A stretch of 64,000 nt of DNA from CAG-877 sp045125935 (GCA_045125935.1 JBGVNW010000002.1:16670-80669); one strand, 5' to 3'; counted from the first letter of the stretch, positions 8,360 to 17,931 are shown. Translations and numbers: made by a program. The notes: a model not told the origin generated them from the letters alone.

Positions 8360-9160
8360 ATGGATTATAATAAAAGTGAAGAATATTTAATAAATAATAT
8401 AATTGGACAAAGTAGACATCAATTTATATATAGTTATAATGACGATAAAAGAAAAACTTTTTTACAACAATTAGTGGATAGTTATCCAATTAAAATAGAT
8501 TGTAATTCACCAATGTGTATATATTTAAATGAATTTGGATTACCTAAAGTTTCTATTATTGATGATAAGTTAGATAATAATAAAATTGATATTTTAAGTA
8601 GAGAATATTTGTCATTTTCTATAGCACATGCTATATTACAAAAATCAAAAAATACTGTTGATGCTGATTTGTTGAACTCAAGGATTACAAGATTATTAAG
8701 TTTACTCAATAAATATAATGTTAACCCTGGTTACAAAGAAATTAAATCTTTAGATGAATTGATTTTAACGTTGTTTAATTCAAAAGAATTTTATATGTCC
8801 TATTATTTAGATTATGTTAAAACAGGAAAAGAAGATAAGTCAATTGACGGCATAGCAATGCCATTTTTACAGTTAGAATTCTTTGCTTCACAATATAAAA
8901 GAGTTTTAAATAACAAATCATATTTTGGAATCGTTATTGATAAATGTGATGATATTTCGTTGGCATCAACTAGGGCAGTAAATTTTTTAGTAGGAGCAAG
9001 AATTAATAGTGATATTTCAATGAAAATAGTAGTCGAACCCGGAAAATGGGATTCATATATTGATTCTAATGGCCAATATGTAGAAGCTGTGCATGATTAT
9101 GGTGTTGTTGAATTAGATGATTCACAAGCGGAATATGTAAAGAAATTAAAGAGGCCTTAA
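8360..9160 (+). CDS. Hypothetical protein within the direct-repeat-flanked insert
   Basis: A 266-residue soluble protein I cannot name with confidence. The C-terminal third (VIDKCDDISLASTRAVNFLVGAR, then MKIVVEP and VHDYGVVELDD) loosely recalls the Walker B and sensor region of ORC/CDC6-like AAA proteins, but no P-loop is visible: the N-terminal GQSRHQFIYSY has no GxGK. The TAGGTGG site and a TATAAT box just upstream are good. Its codon use is AT-richer than the ribosomal genes. It is the only gene in the segment bounded by the 62-bp repeat. Confidence 0.6.
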   Translation: MDYNKSEEYLINNIIGQSRHQFIYSYNDDKRKTFLQQLVDSYPIKIDCNSPMCIYLNEFGLPKVSIIDDKLDNNKIDILSREYLSFSIAHAILQKSKNTVDADLLNSRITRLLSLLNKYNVNPGYKEIKSLDELILTLFNSKEFYMSYYLDYVKTGKEDKSIDGIAMPFLQLEFFASQYKRVLNNKSYFGIVIDKCDDISLASTRAVNFLVGARINSDISMKIVVEPGKWDSYIDSNGQYVEAVHDYGVVELDDSQAEYVKKLKRP

Positions 9161-9262
9161 TATATTATATGAATTAAGATATCTTAGAGTCAGTTAGCGT
9201 AACATACACACAGCATACAAAACCGATGGCAAACCGCATAAATAAAGGAAAGCTAATTTAGT

Positions 9263-9324
9263 AAACGTTAATTTATATTTATCAGTTTCAAATACGAAGT
9301 CCGATTATTCGGGCTTTTTTGCTG
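9263..9324 (+). repeat. 62-bp direct repeat, copy 2
   Basis: Second copy of the rpsI 3'-end/terminator repeat (two mismatches to 8146-8207). Its hairpin at 9298-9320 should still terminate transcription from the inserted gene. Confidence 0.85.
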
Positions 9325-9332
9325 TATGAAAG

Positions 9333-9361
9333 TTGAACAAAATACATTAATTTGCTATTAT
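9333..9361 (+). promoter_or_regulatory. Promoter for the gene at 9389
   Basis: TTGAAC at 9333-9338, 17-base spacer, TATTAT at 9356-9361. It places transcription start near 9368, after the upstream in-frame ATG at 9326, so translation must begin at 9389. Confidence 0.65.
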
Positions 9362-9388
9362 ATAAAACAAAAAAAGTTGGTCATTATT

Positions 9389-11185
9389 ATGGAAAAGAGA
9401 GAATTAATAAAAAGATTAAAATTATTTAGGAACCTTTTGAAAACAGGAGAAAAAGTAACACTAGAAGAATTACAAAAAGATATAGAAGAATACTATCAAG
9501 AAGAACTTCCAAATGAATTTTATGAAATGCTAAAAGAAAAATTATCAACACCAATTAAAAACAAAGTATTAATCATAATATTAAAGGGCAATATATATGA
9601 ATTAATAAGCTTTTTAAAACATAACAATGAGCAAATAGATAATATTGAAGAATTTATAACACCAGCAAAATATTTTGAAATTTCAAAACGAAATATAAAT
9701 CAAATTGTAGAACTATTAAAAAAATTACCAGTAGAAGAAAATCAACTCTTAAAAAATATAAAAGAAGAGCCATTATGGTTATTAAAAAGAACATCAACAA
9801 AAACAGAGCATGAATATATAGAAATTGCTTACAAGATGTATCAAACAATTGGTTTTGAAAATACCATTGAACTATTAAATCAAAAATATGGTCCAATAAC
9901 ATATGAACAAATACACTTCATGTTTTCACAATTAAATACCAAAAAAGGACTAAATAAAACAGAACAAGCTATATTTATTAATTTTCTATTCGGTAATAAA
10001 AAAGATTCAAATAATACAATCAGACAAATACTAGATGGAAGATTTGATGAATTGTTTTTAAATTTCGATTATTTTTATAATAACTTTACTAATTTTATAA
10101 ATTGTTTAGGAACAAAATTACCAAAGTTAAAAGTTAAAGACTTAATGAAGGATAGATTTTTATCCCATGATATTTCAACACCAGAAATAACTAGTGATAT
10201 ATTAGATGACATGTTATCATCATATTACTGTAAATATGAAACATTAGACACACCTAAAGATGTCGTATATAGTAAAAATTATGCAGTATATAATGAATAT
10301 CTAAAAGATAAATACCAGTCATCAATTCCAAGAATACAAATACAAAATGATGAAATAACAGCTGAAGTATTAAAATTAAATGATCCAAGAAATCTAGTTC
10401 TGGGCTACCGAGCAGGTAATTGTTTTCGGATCAATGGCGACGCAAGTATACTATTCAGTAATTTCTTAAAAAGTGAACATATGCGCTTACTCAGCCTATC
10501 AACACTAGAATGTAAAGATTTCGCAATGATGCTAATAATGCGAAATGGAAATGTTTTAATTGGACAAGGTATAGAAGTAAGTAAAAGAGCTCCATCAAAT
10601 ATTAGTGACAAAAAAATCTACGACACATGTAGAGAAGCTATGAAACAGATAATGGATTATGAAAATTCCAAAGGTGATGAAATAGTCGCAACAATTATTG
10701 GTAGCAGTAATTCGAATGTCTCAAAGCATAATAACCAAGTTTTACCATTTTTGATTTCTCCTATTTTTGAAACAACAATTCCCTTTTACAACGGTATATA
10801 CAATTATCAATGTCTATTAGACATAGAGAATAATTCAACTTTACATGATATAAAACTATATATACCAGAAGTACGATACTATGATGAAAGAGAAAAAATA
10901 TTTGAAAGAGATTACAAGGCATTAAATTATGATGAATATTTAGAAATGGAAAAATTACTTAGAGCATTAAGATTTGCACGCCTTAAAGAGCATAATAATC
11001 CTAATCTTTATTTTACATTAACAGATAAAACACCACTTTACACATGTTGCAATAGAGAATGGTATATTACTTTATTTGAAGATGGAACTATTGATAGTTA
11101 CATATTCAGTAAAAAAGATCCAAGAGTCCAAGAAGAATATAATCAAGAAATGAGTAAAGTATACAGAAAAATAAAAAAAGGCTAA
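9389..11185 (+). CDS. Hypothetical protein, 598 aa
   Basis: An unrecognised, apparently cytoplasmic protein. The N-terminal ~250 residues are charged and helical, possibly repeat-like. A more conserved-looking globular block follows around residues 320-480 (LNDPRNLVLGYRAGNCFRI, then MLIMRNGNVLIGQG and ATIIGSSNSN), and the C-terminal 100 residues are mixed. The frame is open from 9326, but a promoter at 9333-9361 sits inside that extension, so I use the ATG at 9389, although its ribosome binding site is weak. It directly follows the second 62-bp repeat copy. Confidence 0.7.
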   Translation: MEKRELIKRLKLFRNLLKTGEKVTLEELQKDIEEYYQEELPNEFYEMLKEKLSTPIKNKVLIIILKGNIYELISFLKHNNEQIDNIEEFITPAKYFEISKRNINQIVELLKKLPVEENQLLKNIKEEPLWLLKRTSTKTEHEYIEIAYKMYQTIGFENTIELLNQKYGPITYEQIHFMFSQLNTKKGLNKTEQAIFINFLFGNKKDSNNTIRQILDGRFDELFLNFDYFYNNFTNFINCLGTKLPKLKVKDLMKDRFLSHDISTPEITSDILDDMLSSYYCKYETLDTPKDVVYSKNYAVYNEYLKDKYQSSIPRIQIQNDEITAEVLKLNDPRNLVLGYRAGNCFRINGDASILFSNFLKSEHMRLLSLSTLECKDFAMMLIMRNGNVLIGQGIEVSKRAPSNISDKKIYDTCREAMKQIMDYENSKGDEIVATIIGSSNSNVSKHNNQVLPFLISPIFETTIPFYNGIYNYQCLLDIENNSTLHDIKLYIPEVRYYDEREKIFERDYKALNYDEYLEMEKLLRALRFARLKEHNNPNLYFTLTDKTPLYTCCNREWYITLFEDGTIDSYIFSKKDPRVQEEYNQEMSKVYRKIKKG

Positions 11186-11350
11186 CCATACACAACCCTA
11201 ACTGTTGACAAGTAAAAATCCAGAAAAAACAATTTTACAGAAGTTGTAGTTAGTCAGCTAGTAATTAAAAGTTTCAATTTTAAAATTTTATCTCTTATAA
11301 ATAACCAAGTATTTTGCAAGGAAAAGCATATAATAAACCAGGAGGTTAAT

Positions 11351-11683
11351 ATGTTTAAGTTAAGTTATCTAAAAGAATTGCTAACTATTTCTCTTGCATT
11401 AAGTACAATAACGTGTGCCCTTGTCCAAAAAACAAAAATACATTTTAAAACAAGCAAATATTTACTTTTATATTCACTAATAATTAACTTACTGTTAAGT
11501 ATTATATTTTGTAAAACATTTACGAGTATAAGTTTTCCAACCAGTCTTTGGATAGGTTTTTTCTCATTTATAGGTGCGGATACCATTTACAAATCACTAG
11601 AAGGTACCTTAGCTTCACACAGCAAACTTACCAATAATATAACAATCCCTAAAGAAAATATAATAAATGAGGAGGATGCATAA
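11351..11683 (+). CDS. Holin-like small membrane protein
   Basis: A 110-residue protein with about two to three hydrophobic segments (ELLTISLALSTITCALV, LLLYSLIINLLLSIIF, LWIGFFSFIGADTIY) and a polar C-terminus ending NEEDA. The size, topology and one-base overlap with the downstream M23-like gene match a phage holin/endolysin cassette; the FFSFIGADTIYKSLEG pattern recalls phage holins. A strong AGGAGG precedes the ATG. No other phage genes are nearby, so it may be a domesticated lysis or export module. Confidence 0.6.
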   Translation: MFKLSYLKELLTISLALSTITCALVQKTKIHFKTSKYLLLYSLIINLLLSIIFCKTFTSISFPTSLWIGFFSFIGADTIYKSLEGTLASHSKLTNNITIPKENIINEEDA

Positions 11684-12384
11684 TGGAAAAACCACTATAT
11701 CCAAGTCGTTATATGAGAATAACTCAAGGGTATAATACTGGAACACATCTCAACAGTTATGCCATAGATGAAGCTGGCAAAGATACAGGCATTAGTACAT
11801 TACGTGCTCCATATACTGGAATAATAAAAAAAATATATACTGAAGATGCAAATGAAGTCTGGCTAGAAAGTATAGAACCGGTTGAATACCCTGATGGAAC
11901 AACTGATTATATGACTATGATGTTTGCACACACAAATGATGTTTCAAATTTATTTGTTGGGAAAAAGATAAATCAAGGAGAAGATTTTTATTCTGAAGGA
12001 ACAAAGGGAAATGTAACTGGAAATCATTGCCATATAGAATGTGGAAAAGGTAAATTTACTGGAACAGGTTGGCATAAAAATGATAGTGGATATTATTCAA
12101 TAAATAATGGAAAAAAACCAGAGGAATGTTTATGGATAGATGATAATGTCACAATAATAAATAATAACAATTATACGTTTAAAATGCTAAATACAGTAGA
12201 AAATAAAGAAGAAATTGAAAGTAGTACCGAAACTAACGAGTCTCCAACAACAAGTCCTAGTAATAATCCACAAGATACTGTGGAAAAAACCTCAGATGAG
12301 AAATTAAAATTAATATTCACCTGTGCAAAAGATGATTTATATGGCGTGTATTTAAAGAAAGGTCAAAAACTTTATTTAGAATAA
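11683..12384 (+). CDS. M23-like peptidase / endolysin-like protein
   Basis: A 233-residue protein without a signal peptide. The N-terminal ~145 residues look like an M23 (LytM) endopeptidase: RITQGYNTGTHLNSYAID provides the first metal His and Asp, and GNHCHIECG the distal HxH. M23 enzymes cut peptide bridges in peptidoglycan. A low-complexity Ser/Thr/Asn linker (about 165-205) leads to a short C-terminal segment. Its start shares one base with the holin-like stop, and it ends at a strong bidirectional terminator. Confidence 0.7.
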   Translation: MEKPLYPSRYMRITQGYNTGTHLNSYAIDEAGKDTGISTLRAPYTGIIKKIYTEDANEVWLESIEPVEYPDGTTDYMTMMFAHTNDVSNLFVGKKINQGEDFYSEGTKGNVTGNHCHIECGKGKFTGTGWHKNDSGYYSINNGKKPEECLWIDDNVTIINNNNYTFKMLNTVENKEEIESSTETNESPTTSPSNNPQDTVEKTSDEKLKLIFTCAKDDLYGVYLKKGQKLYLE

Positions 12385-12432
12385 AAAGTATCTCAAAATG
12401 ATGTACTTATACATCAAATGAGATACTTTTTT
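12385..12432. terminator. Bidirectional terminator between the endolysin-like gene and the ZIP gene
   Basis: A long hairpin (AAAAGTATCTCA ... TGAGATACTTTT) with A and T runs on the two sides. It serves the plus-strand gene ending at 12384 and the minus-strand gene ending at 12431. Confidence 0.85.
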
Positions 12433-13228
12433 ATCCTAGAGCCACGTCTAATATCATCATTATTACAAATCCAATTAGAGTACATAATGTAACTAGATTT
12501 TTCTTTTTACTTGTTTGACTTTCTGGAATTAATTCAGAAACTGCTACATATATCATTGCACCACCTGCAAGTGACAACAAAAATGGTAGCAAGGTCTGAA
12601 CTTTTAAAACTAATAGTGCCCCAATAACTGCCGAAACGGGTTCAACAATCCCACTAAGTTGTCCAAAAAAGAATGATTTAAATCTAGAATATCCTTCTCT
12701 TCTTAATGGTAAGCTAACTGCACTTCCTTCAGGAAAATTTTGCAGTCCAATACCAATAGCTAGAGTTATTGCCGAAATCAAAGTTGCACCTTCAATACCA
12801 TAGGCAACAGATCCAAAAGCAACACCAATTACTAATCCCTCAGGAATATTATGAAGTGTAATGGATGATATCAACATCAACATTCTTTTAGTTTTATTTT
12901 TTCTACGTACACCACGTTTTGAAAAAGAATCGTATACTTTATCTCCAATAAAAAGCAATAATCCACCACATAAGAATCCAATCGCAACAATTAACCACGG
13001 AATCATCCCTAGACTATTAGCCATTTCAATAGCGGGATTAAGTAAAGACCAAAATGAAGCTGCGATCATAACACCACCAGAAAATCCAAGTAAAGCATCC
13101 ATTATTTCCTTTTTAACGTCTTTAAAGAAAAACACTACCGCCGCTCCTAACATAGTTACTCCCCATGTAATTAAAGAAGCAATAAGAGCCTGAATAGTAG
13201 GAGATAATCCCACAAAAAAATTATACAT
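12431..13228 (-). CDS. ZIP family metal transporter
   Basis: A 265-residue inner-membrane transporter with about eight helices. Signature metal-site motifs HNIPEGLVIG (TM4) and QNFPEGSAVS (TM5) place it in the ZIP family (ZupT/GufA-like), importing Zn2+ or other divalent metals. A short basic cytoplasmic loop (KRGVRRKNKTKR) lies between TM3 and TM4. A GGTGAT site precedes the ATG. Monocistronic and convergent with the endolysin-like gene. Confidence 0.92.
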   Translation of the reverse strand: MYNFFVGLSPTIQALIASLITWGVTMLGAAVVFFFKDVKKEIMDALLGFSGGVMIAASFWSLLNPAIEMANSLGMIPWLIVAIGFLCGGLLLFIGDKVYDSFSKRGVRRKNKTKRMLMLISSITLHNIPEGLVIGVAFGSVAYGIEGATLISAITLAIGIGLQNFPEGSAVSLPLRREGYSRFKSFFFGQLSGIVEPVSAVIGALLVLKVQTLLPFLLSLAGGAMIYVAVSELIPESQTSKKKNLVTLCTLIGFVIMMILDVALG

Positions 13229-13361
13229 AATATCACCATTATAAAGTATGCAAAGTTAAATAAATTGGCTAGACAAAAAACTAAAAATAAATTGTTATCC
13301 TAAAAAAAATATGCTAGTATAGTAAGTTAATAAATTAGTTTTATCTAAAGGTGGTATTAAG

Positions 13362-14096
13362 ATGAGTGAGTATCAACGACTAGAATCGAAATTAATAAGT
13401 TATCTTTCTAGAGACGAAGTAAAAAGAACAGATAAAGTAATAAGTTTTTATGATTTATATAAGCTACTGGATGAAAAATTTGAAATATTGAGAAATGTTC
13501 AATTAAATAATAAGTTAATTGATAAAATAAATAATGACAATACAAAGAAAAATAAAAATAAAGATTTTATAATAAGAAATCTCGACAATGTACTAGCAAC
13601 AACTGAAAATAATACATCTAAAATAACATTTTTTTATGGAAAGGGATATAATCCTGAAACCTTTACAATCCTTAAAGATTTTGATGATAATGACATATAT
13701 TTTTCTTCAAATACTAGTCCAAATAAGGACTTTATTACAAATTATTATGAAGATATAATTTCTATTTTTAAAACACTAGAATCTTATGCTAAATTAACAA
13801 AAGGTGATATAGGAATTAATAAGGAAAATCCTAACTTAAAACCTATGGTATTTACTGATGGCTTTTTAACTATTTCAATCATATATGGGACTTATGGTCA
13901 AGTAAATACAGATATATCAATTAGTGGAAAAGAAGATCAAAATTCAATATATAAAAGAGAATGGTACACTAGAAAAAAATTATCAGATATTGTATCAGAA
14001 AATAGTGATGAAATACTAAAGAAAATACCTGTAAATATTTCCGATTTAAATTCATCGTGTAAAGAAATTTTGTTCAGTTCAATTTCAAATGATTAA
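13362..14096 (+). CDS. Hypothetical protein, 244 aa
   Basis: Unrecognised soluble protein, very rich in Asn, Asp, Lys and Ile. It starts with a helical region (YQRLESKLISYLSRDEV) and a lysine-rich linker near residue 65, then a mixed alpha/beta part containing TFFYGKGYNPETF and GFLTISIIYGTYG. No catalytic motif. AAAGGTGG precedes the start. It ends in a terminator 50 bases before the split amidase gene. Confidence 0.65.
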   Translation: MSEYQRLESKLISYLSRDEVKRTDKVISFYDLYKLLDEKFEILRNVQLNNKLIDKINNDNTKKNKNKDFIIRNLDNVLATTENNTSKITFFYGKGYNPETFTILKDFDDNDIYFSSNTSPNKDFITNYYEDIISIFKTLESYAKLTKGDIGINKENPNLKPMVFTDGFLTISIIYGTYGQVNTDISISGKEDQNSIYKREWYTRKKLSDIVSENSDEILKKIPVNISDLNSSCKEILFSSISND

Positions 14097-14120
14097 ATAT
14101 GCTTATGCATATTTTTTTTC
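14095..14120 (+). terminator. Terminator after the 244-aa hypothetical gene
   Basis: AAATATGC/GCATATTT stem starting at the stop codon, TTAT loop, then T run. Confidence 0.8.
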
Positions 14121-14149
14121 TTTATTAAATATAAAATAATAGTGATAAA

Positions 14150-14308
14150 ATGTTAAAGAGAAAAACAAAAACACTAATACTAATAACTATTTTAATATCC
14201 TTAATTTCACTAAATCTTGCGTCTGCCAAGCCATTGCCTCTAGAAGGAAAAGTTATTACAATTGATCCAGGACATGGTGGAATAGGATTAATCCAAAATA
14301 AACTATAA
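14150..14308 (+). pseudogene. CwlD-like N-acetylmuramoyl-L-alanine amidase, 5' fragment
   Basis: Encodes a signal peptide (MLKRKTKTLILITILISL ... LASA) and the first active-site motif ITIDPGHGG, then runs into foreign sequence and stops after 52 codons. The missing part starts at 23198 in the same frame: GHGG here joins RDPGTSY there. The intact gene would encode about 223 residues, a secreted amidase_3 enzyme cleaving the muramoyl-alanine bond. It is split by the element 14271-23205. Confidence 0.9.
14271..14280. repeat. attL core
   Basis: GACATGGTGG, which encodes the H-G-G of the amidase active-site motif. Identical to the core at 23196-23205. Confidence 0.8.
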
Positions 14309-14330
14309 CGCATATATATTAAGTTTATAA

Positions 14331-14358
14331 AGGTACTTTGAAAAAAGTATCTTTTTTA
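14331..14358 (+). terminator. Terminator just inside the element's left end
   Basis: AGGTACTT/AAGTATCT stem (one G-T pair) followed by six T. It would stop transcription entering from the amidase promoter, insulating the element. Confidence 0.75.
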
Positions 14359-14381
14359 ATGAAATAAAGGAGGGATGATAA

Positions 14382-15671
14382 ATGAATTTAAATTATGCAA
14401 TATTTAGAAGTGAACCAATCTATACACTAAAAGACCTAGCACAAATTGGATCACATAATAAAAGAGAAAAGAAAGCTTATAATTCTAATCCTAATATAGT
14501 ATTAGAAAAAACAAAATATAATATAGAACTAAAACCTTTAGCAGATAAATATGTTAAAGGTTTTTATAATATTACAGAAGAATATAAAAAAGAACATGAT
14601 GAAAGAATGAAAACAGAACGAAGTGATAGAAGAAAGACATTTAATCAAATGTTAAATAAGTCAAAGAATGTAGTTGCTGATGAATTATTATTTACTGCTA
14701 CAAATGAATTTTTTAAAGATATGAATAAAGATGATATAAAGAAATGGGCTGATACTTGTATGGAATTTGTTTATAATGACTTAGGATATACTAAAGAACA
14801 AGTATTACATGCAACTGTCCATATGGATGAAAAAACACCTCATATTCATTGTGTTATAATTCCATTAGTAAAGAAGTTAGATAATAGAACTAATACAGAA
14901 AGATATACAATATCTAAAAAACAATATATAAAAGATAAAATGCATTTATCAGAATTACAAGATAAGTATCATGCTAGACTAGTTAGTAAAGGTTTTGATT
15001 TAGAAAGAGGAATTAAAAATAGTGATAATCAAAATATTAAAATAAAAGAATATAAGAAAATAACTAGAAAATTAGAAAGAGAAATGAATATTAAACATGA
15101 TAAGTTAGATAATGCTATAAGTGAATTTAATAGTAATATGAAAGATAGTAAGAATGTATTGTTCGATAAAGATTATGTTAAAGTAAAAAAAGAAACATTT
15201 GATTCAATGAATAATGTAATTAAAGAAACTAATAATTTAATGAAAGTGCAAGAAAAAGTTGAGCATATTTTTAAAGAAGTCGATTCACATGTTAAATCTT
15301 ATAACTCAATTCAAAAAGAAAATACAGGATTAAAAAAAGAAGTTGAAAATCTTAAAAACAAAAATGAAGAATTAAAAAAAGAAAATAATTTATTAATGCA
15401 ATTTATTAATAATTTAATTGATAATCTTAAAAAGATATTTAGAAAAATATTATTAATTGGAGATTATGAATCTCAAGATATGGTATGTGAACAAGTAAAG
15501 GATATTTATGATGAAAAATATTATGAAAGTAAAGATGTATATCATATAAGTAGAGGTACAGAAAGACAAGATGAATTATATGAATATGCAGATATACCTG
15601 ATTATTGGAAAGAAAAAGTAAGATATTTTGATGAAATTGAAACTAGTAGAGATGATGGCTTTGAAAGATGA
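14382..15671 (+). CDS. MobV/Pre family relaxase
   Basis: A 429-residue plasmid mobilization/recombination (Mob_Pre) protein that nicks oriT and leads DNA into a recipient. The metal-binding HMDEKTPHIH motif (HxDExxPHxH) is near residue 150, and a long coiled coil covers about 210-350. AAGGAGGG lies 8 bases before the ATG. It is the first gene at the left end; oriT is expected in the ~75 bases upstream, but I could not identify a known MobV oriT consensus. Ends at a strong terminator. Confidence 0.9.
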   Translation: MNLNYAIFRSEPIYTLKDLAQIGSHNKREKKAYNSNPNIVLEKTKYNIELKPLADKYVKGFYNITEEYKKEHDERMKTERSDRRKTFNQMLNKSKNVVADELLFTATNEFFKDMNKDDIKKWADTCMEFVYNDLGYTKEQVLHATVHMDEKTPHIHCVIIPLVKKLDNRTNTERYTISKKQYIKDKMHLSELQDKYHARLVSKGFDLERGIKNSDNQNIKIKEYKKITRKLEREMNIKHDKLDNAISEFNSNMKDSKNVLFDKDYVKVKKETFDSMNNVIKETNNLMKVQEKVEHIFKEVDSHVKSYNSIQKENTGLKKEVENLKNKNEELKKENNLLMQFINNLIDNLKKIFRKILLIGDYESQDMVCEQVKDIYDEKYYESKDVYHISRGTERQDELYEYADIPDYWKEKVRYFDEIETSRDDGFER

Positions 15672-15687
15672 GTCATCATCTTTTTTT
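15664..15687 (+). terminator. Terminator of the mob gene
   Basis: AAAGATGA/TCATCTTT stem with GTCA loop overlapping the stop codon, then T run. Confidence 0.8.
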
Positions 15688-15884
15688 GTAAACTTATGGT
15701 TTAATTTTTAACTAAACTAAACTGTAACTAAAAAAACGAAACTCAAATAACATAATTATTTACTTTTTATATTAAAAATGTTATAATCATAGTTGTAAAG
15801 TATTAAAGATTATTTTTGGATATATAGGTATTATTATGTAGGGAATTTGGTTTATATATAAAGAAGGTAGAAGGAGTGATTTAA

Positions 15885-16298
15885 ATGAAATTTATGAAGT
15901 ATGCTTTATTAACATTAGTCGTAGCTATTATTACAGATGTAGCAATGGTTCTTGCATATCCATCACCAAGTGGAACTGCATTATACTATGAATTGTCGAA
16001 AAATTCTATTCAAAAAACCGATTGGAGAACAAAAAACACATGGACACCTCAAACATATCAAAATACAAGGACTTATACTTGGTTGACAGATCCATGCCCT
16101 AATTGTAAAATTTCTGCAAAACCTGTTGACTCAGGGGGAGATGTATATGTTGCAGTTGTAACTTCAGAAGGTCAAACAAAACAATTTACAGATCCAACTT
16201 CTATCAGTTCTCCAAATGATTATCGTCTAAATATTTGGCGTTTAGATACCACTTTATTAACAACAGTTCATACAGCTGTTTGGAAAATGAATGCATAA
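15885..16298 (+). CDS. Secreted peptide, candidate bacteriocin or effector
   Basis: A 137-residue precursor with a basic N-terminus and hydrophobic signal segment (LLTLVVAIITDVAMVLA) and a likely cleavage site after ALA near residue 25. The mature part is Thr/Tyr/Trp-rich, with one PCPNC motif (residues about 73-77) that could form a disulfide, and looks beta-rich. It has its own extended -10 promoter (TGTTATAAT near 15780) and an AAGGAG site. The ABC genes that follow suggest a bacteriocin with immunity/export, but I cannot assign it to a known class. Confidence 0.6.
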   Translation: MKFMKYALLTLVVAIITDVAMVLAYPSPSGTALYYELSKNSIQKTDWRTKNTWTPQTYQNTRTYTWLTDPCPNCKISAKPVDSGGDVYVAVVTSEGQTKQFTDPTSISSPNDYRLNIWRLDTTLLTTVHTAVWKMNA

Positions 16299-16385
16299 TA
16301 AAAAAAAGTAAAGAATAAAAAAATAATTTTTTATCCTCTCTTTATATATTCCAGTTCCCTGAAATATTTTTGGAGGTGAGCAAAT

Positions 16386-17288
16386 TTGCGATTTTTAAAA
16401 AGGAACTATTTAATTATTGTTTCATTTCTAATTCTATTAGTAATTGTAATTTTTTCGGCAAATGAATTTGGAGAACAACGAAATTTAATCAAACAAAAAA
16501 ATGTTGAAAATATAAATTTTTGTCTTAATACAGAATACAAAAATACCGAGTTTGAAAATTATTGTACAGAAATATTAAATAACAAAAACATTGAAATTGA
16601 TTTTTTTACTACATATACTAATATTGTTTTGTTAGGATTAGGGAAATATACTTTTATTTTATTCTTATTTGTTATAATTCCATCATTATATAATACAAGC
16701 AAATATTTGAAAAACAAAATTATTTTGGTAGATGCTTCGAGAATGGATTATAAAAAAATAAAAAGAAAAATTATATTTGAATCATACAAATCTGTGTTTA
16801 TATTGCCATTAATTATTATAATAAGTTTTCTCATTTGCTATGCAATTTCTGGAAATTTTGATTCAACATATGCGATAAAAAATAGTACTACTGTATGGTC
16901 AAAGGTCACTTTAAGTCATTCGATACTATTTATGTTATCTTATTTAATTAATGTTATATTTCATTGCATCTTATACATTAATATTTCATTAATAATTGTT
17001 AGAAAATATCATAATTATTTTGTTTCAGTAATCTTATCATTTTTATTATATATTGGTATAGAGGCAATTTTAGAAATTGGATTAAATGGTATCTTATTTA
17101 CTTCTATTTTAAAGTCTGGTGCGGGGATTATTTTTAATATTATGAATTATATTACATTTAACGATGGAGTAGGTGTTTTACCAATATTATTAATTTCATC
17201 AACATTTGCAATTGGTTCTTCTGTTGTAGTTTATTTTAAATATAAAGATAAAGAAAAATTAATAATAGATTGTGAAGCAAATGATTAG
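16386..17288 (+). CDS. ABC-type membrane protein (six TM segments), TTG start
   Basis: A 300-residue integral membrane protein starting at TTG behind a perfect GGAGGTGAG site. Hydrophobic segments lie at about residues 8-25, 80-100, 135-155, 175-200, 212-235 and 260-285, with a ~55-residue extracytoplasmic loop after the first (NINFCLNTEY to IEIDFF). It resembles ABC-2 type permeases of peptide export or self-immunity systems. It is followed 10 bases later by its likely ATPase. Confidence 0.7.
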   Translation: MRFLKRNYLIIVSFLILLVIVIFSANEFGEQRNLIKQKNVENINFCLNTEYKNTEFENYCTEILNNKNIEIDFFTTYTNIVLLGLGKYTFILFLFVIIPSLYNTSKYLKNKIILVDASRMDYKKIKRKIIFESYKSVFILPLIIIISFLICYAISGNFDSTYAIKNSTTVWSKVTLSHSILFMLSYLINVIFHCILYINISLIIVRKYHNYFVSVILSFLLYIGIEAILEIGLNGILFTSILKSGAGIIFNIMNYITFNDGVGVLPILLISSTFAIGSSVVVYFKYKDKEKLIIDCEAND

Positions 17289-17298
17289 GAGGTCTATA

Positions 17299-17931
17299 AT
17301 GAAAATTGAAATAATAAATGTTTGCAAATCATTTAAAAATGTTGTTGTTCTAGATGATATTAACCTAAAATTAGAAAGTGGAAATATATATGGCTTATAT
17401 GGTAGAAACGGTGCCGGGAAAAGTGTTTTATTAAAAATAATATGTGGTTTTTATATTCCTACTTCTGGAGAAATACTTTATGATGGTGAAAATTTAAATC
17501 TTAAAATGGATTTTCCAAAAAATTTGGGAGCATTGATAGAAAAACCTTCTTTTTTTCCGGACTTAACTGGTTACGAGAATTTAAAGATGCTAGCAAAAAT
17601 TCAAAATAAGATTTCTGATGATAGAATTAATGAAGTATTAGAAATAGTTAACTTAAAGAAAGATATGAACAAAAAATATGCTAAATATTCATTGGGCATG
17701 AAACAAAAACTAGGTATTGCCCAGGCTATAATGGAAAATCCAAAAATACTTATTTTAGATGAGCCGTTTAATGGTATAGAACAAAAAACTGTTGAAAGAT
17801 TAATAGATTATCTAAATTCTATTAAGGATGATAAACTAATAATTATTAGTACGCACATCAAAGAAGATTTAAAAAAATTATGTAATAAAATATATATTAT
17901 GGATGATGGAAAAATTTATGAAGAAAATTAG
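17299..17931 (+). CDS. ABC transporter ATP-binding protein
   Basis: A 210-residue nucleotide-binding subunit. Walker A GRNGAGKS (near residue 38), signature YSLGMKQKLGIAQA, Walker B ILILDEPFNG and switch histidine STHIKED are all intact. This size and sequence match CcmA/LanF-like ATPases of bacteriocin export or self-protection. The frame extends upstream to 17272, but GGAGG sits 6 bases before the ATG at 17299. It overlaps the next permease gene. Confidence 0.92.
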   Translation: MKIEIINVCKSFKNVVVLDDINLKLESGNIYGLYGRNGAGKSVLLKIICGFYIPTSGEILYDGENLNLKMDFPKNLGALIEKPSFFPDLTGYENLKMLAKIQNKISDDRINEVLEIVNLKKDMNKKYAKYSLGMKQKLGIAQAIMENPKILILDEPFNGIEQKTVERLIDYLNSIKDDKLIIISTHIKEDLKKLCNKIYIMDDGKIYEEN

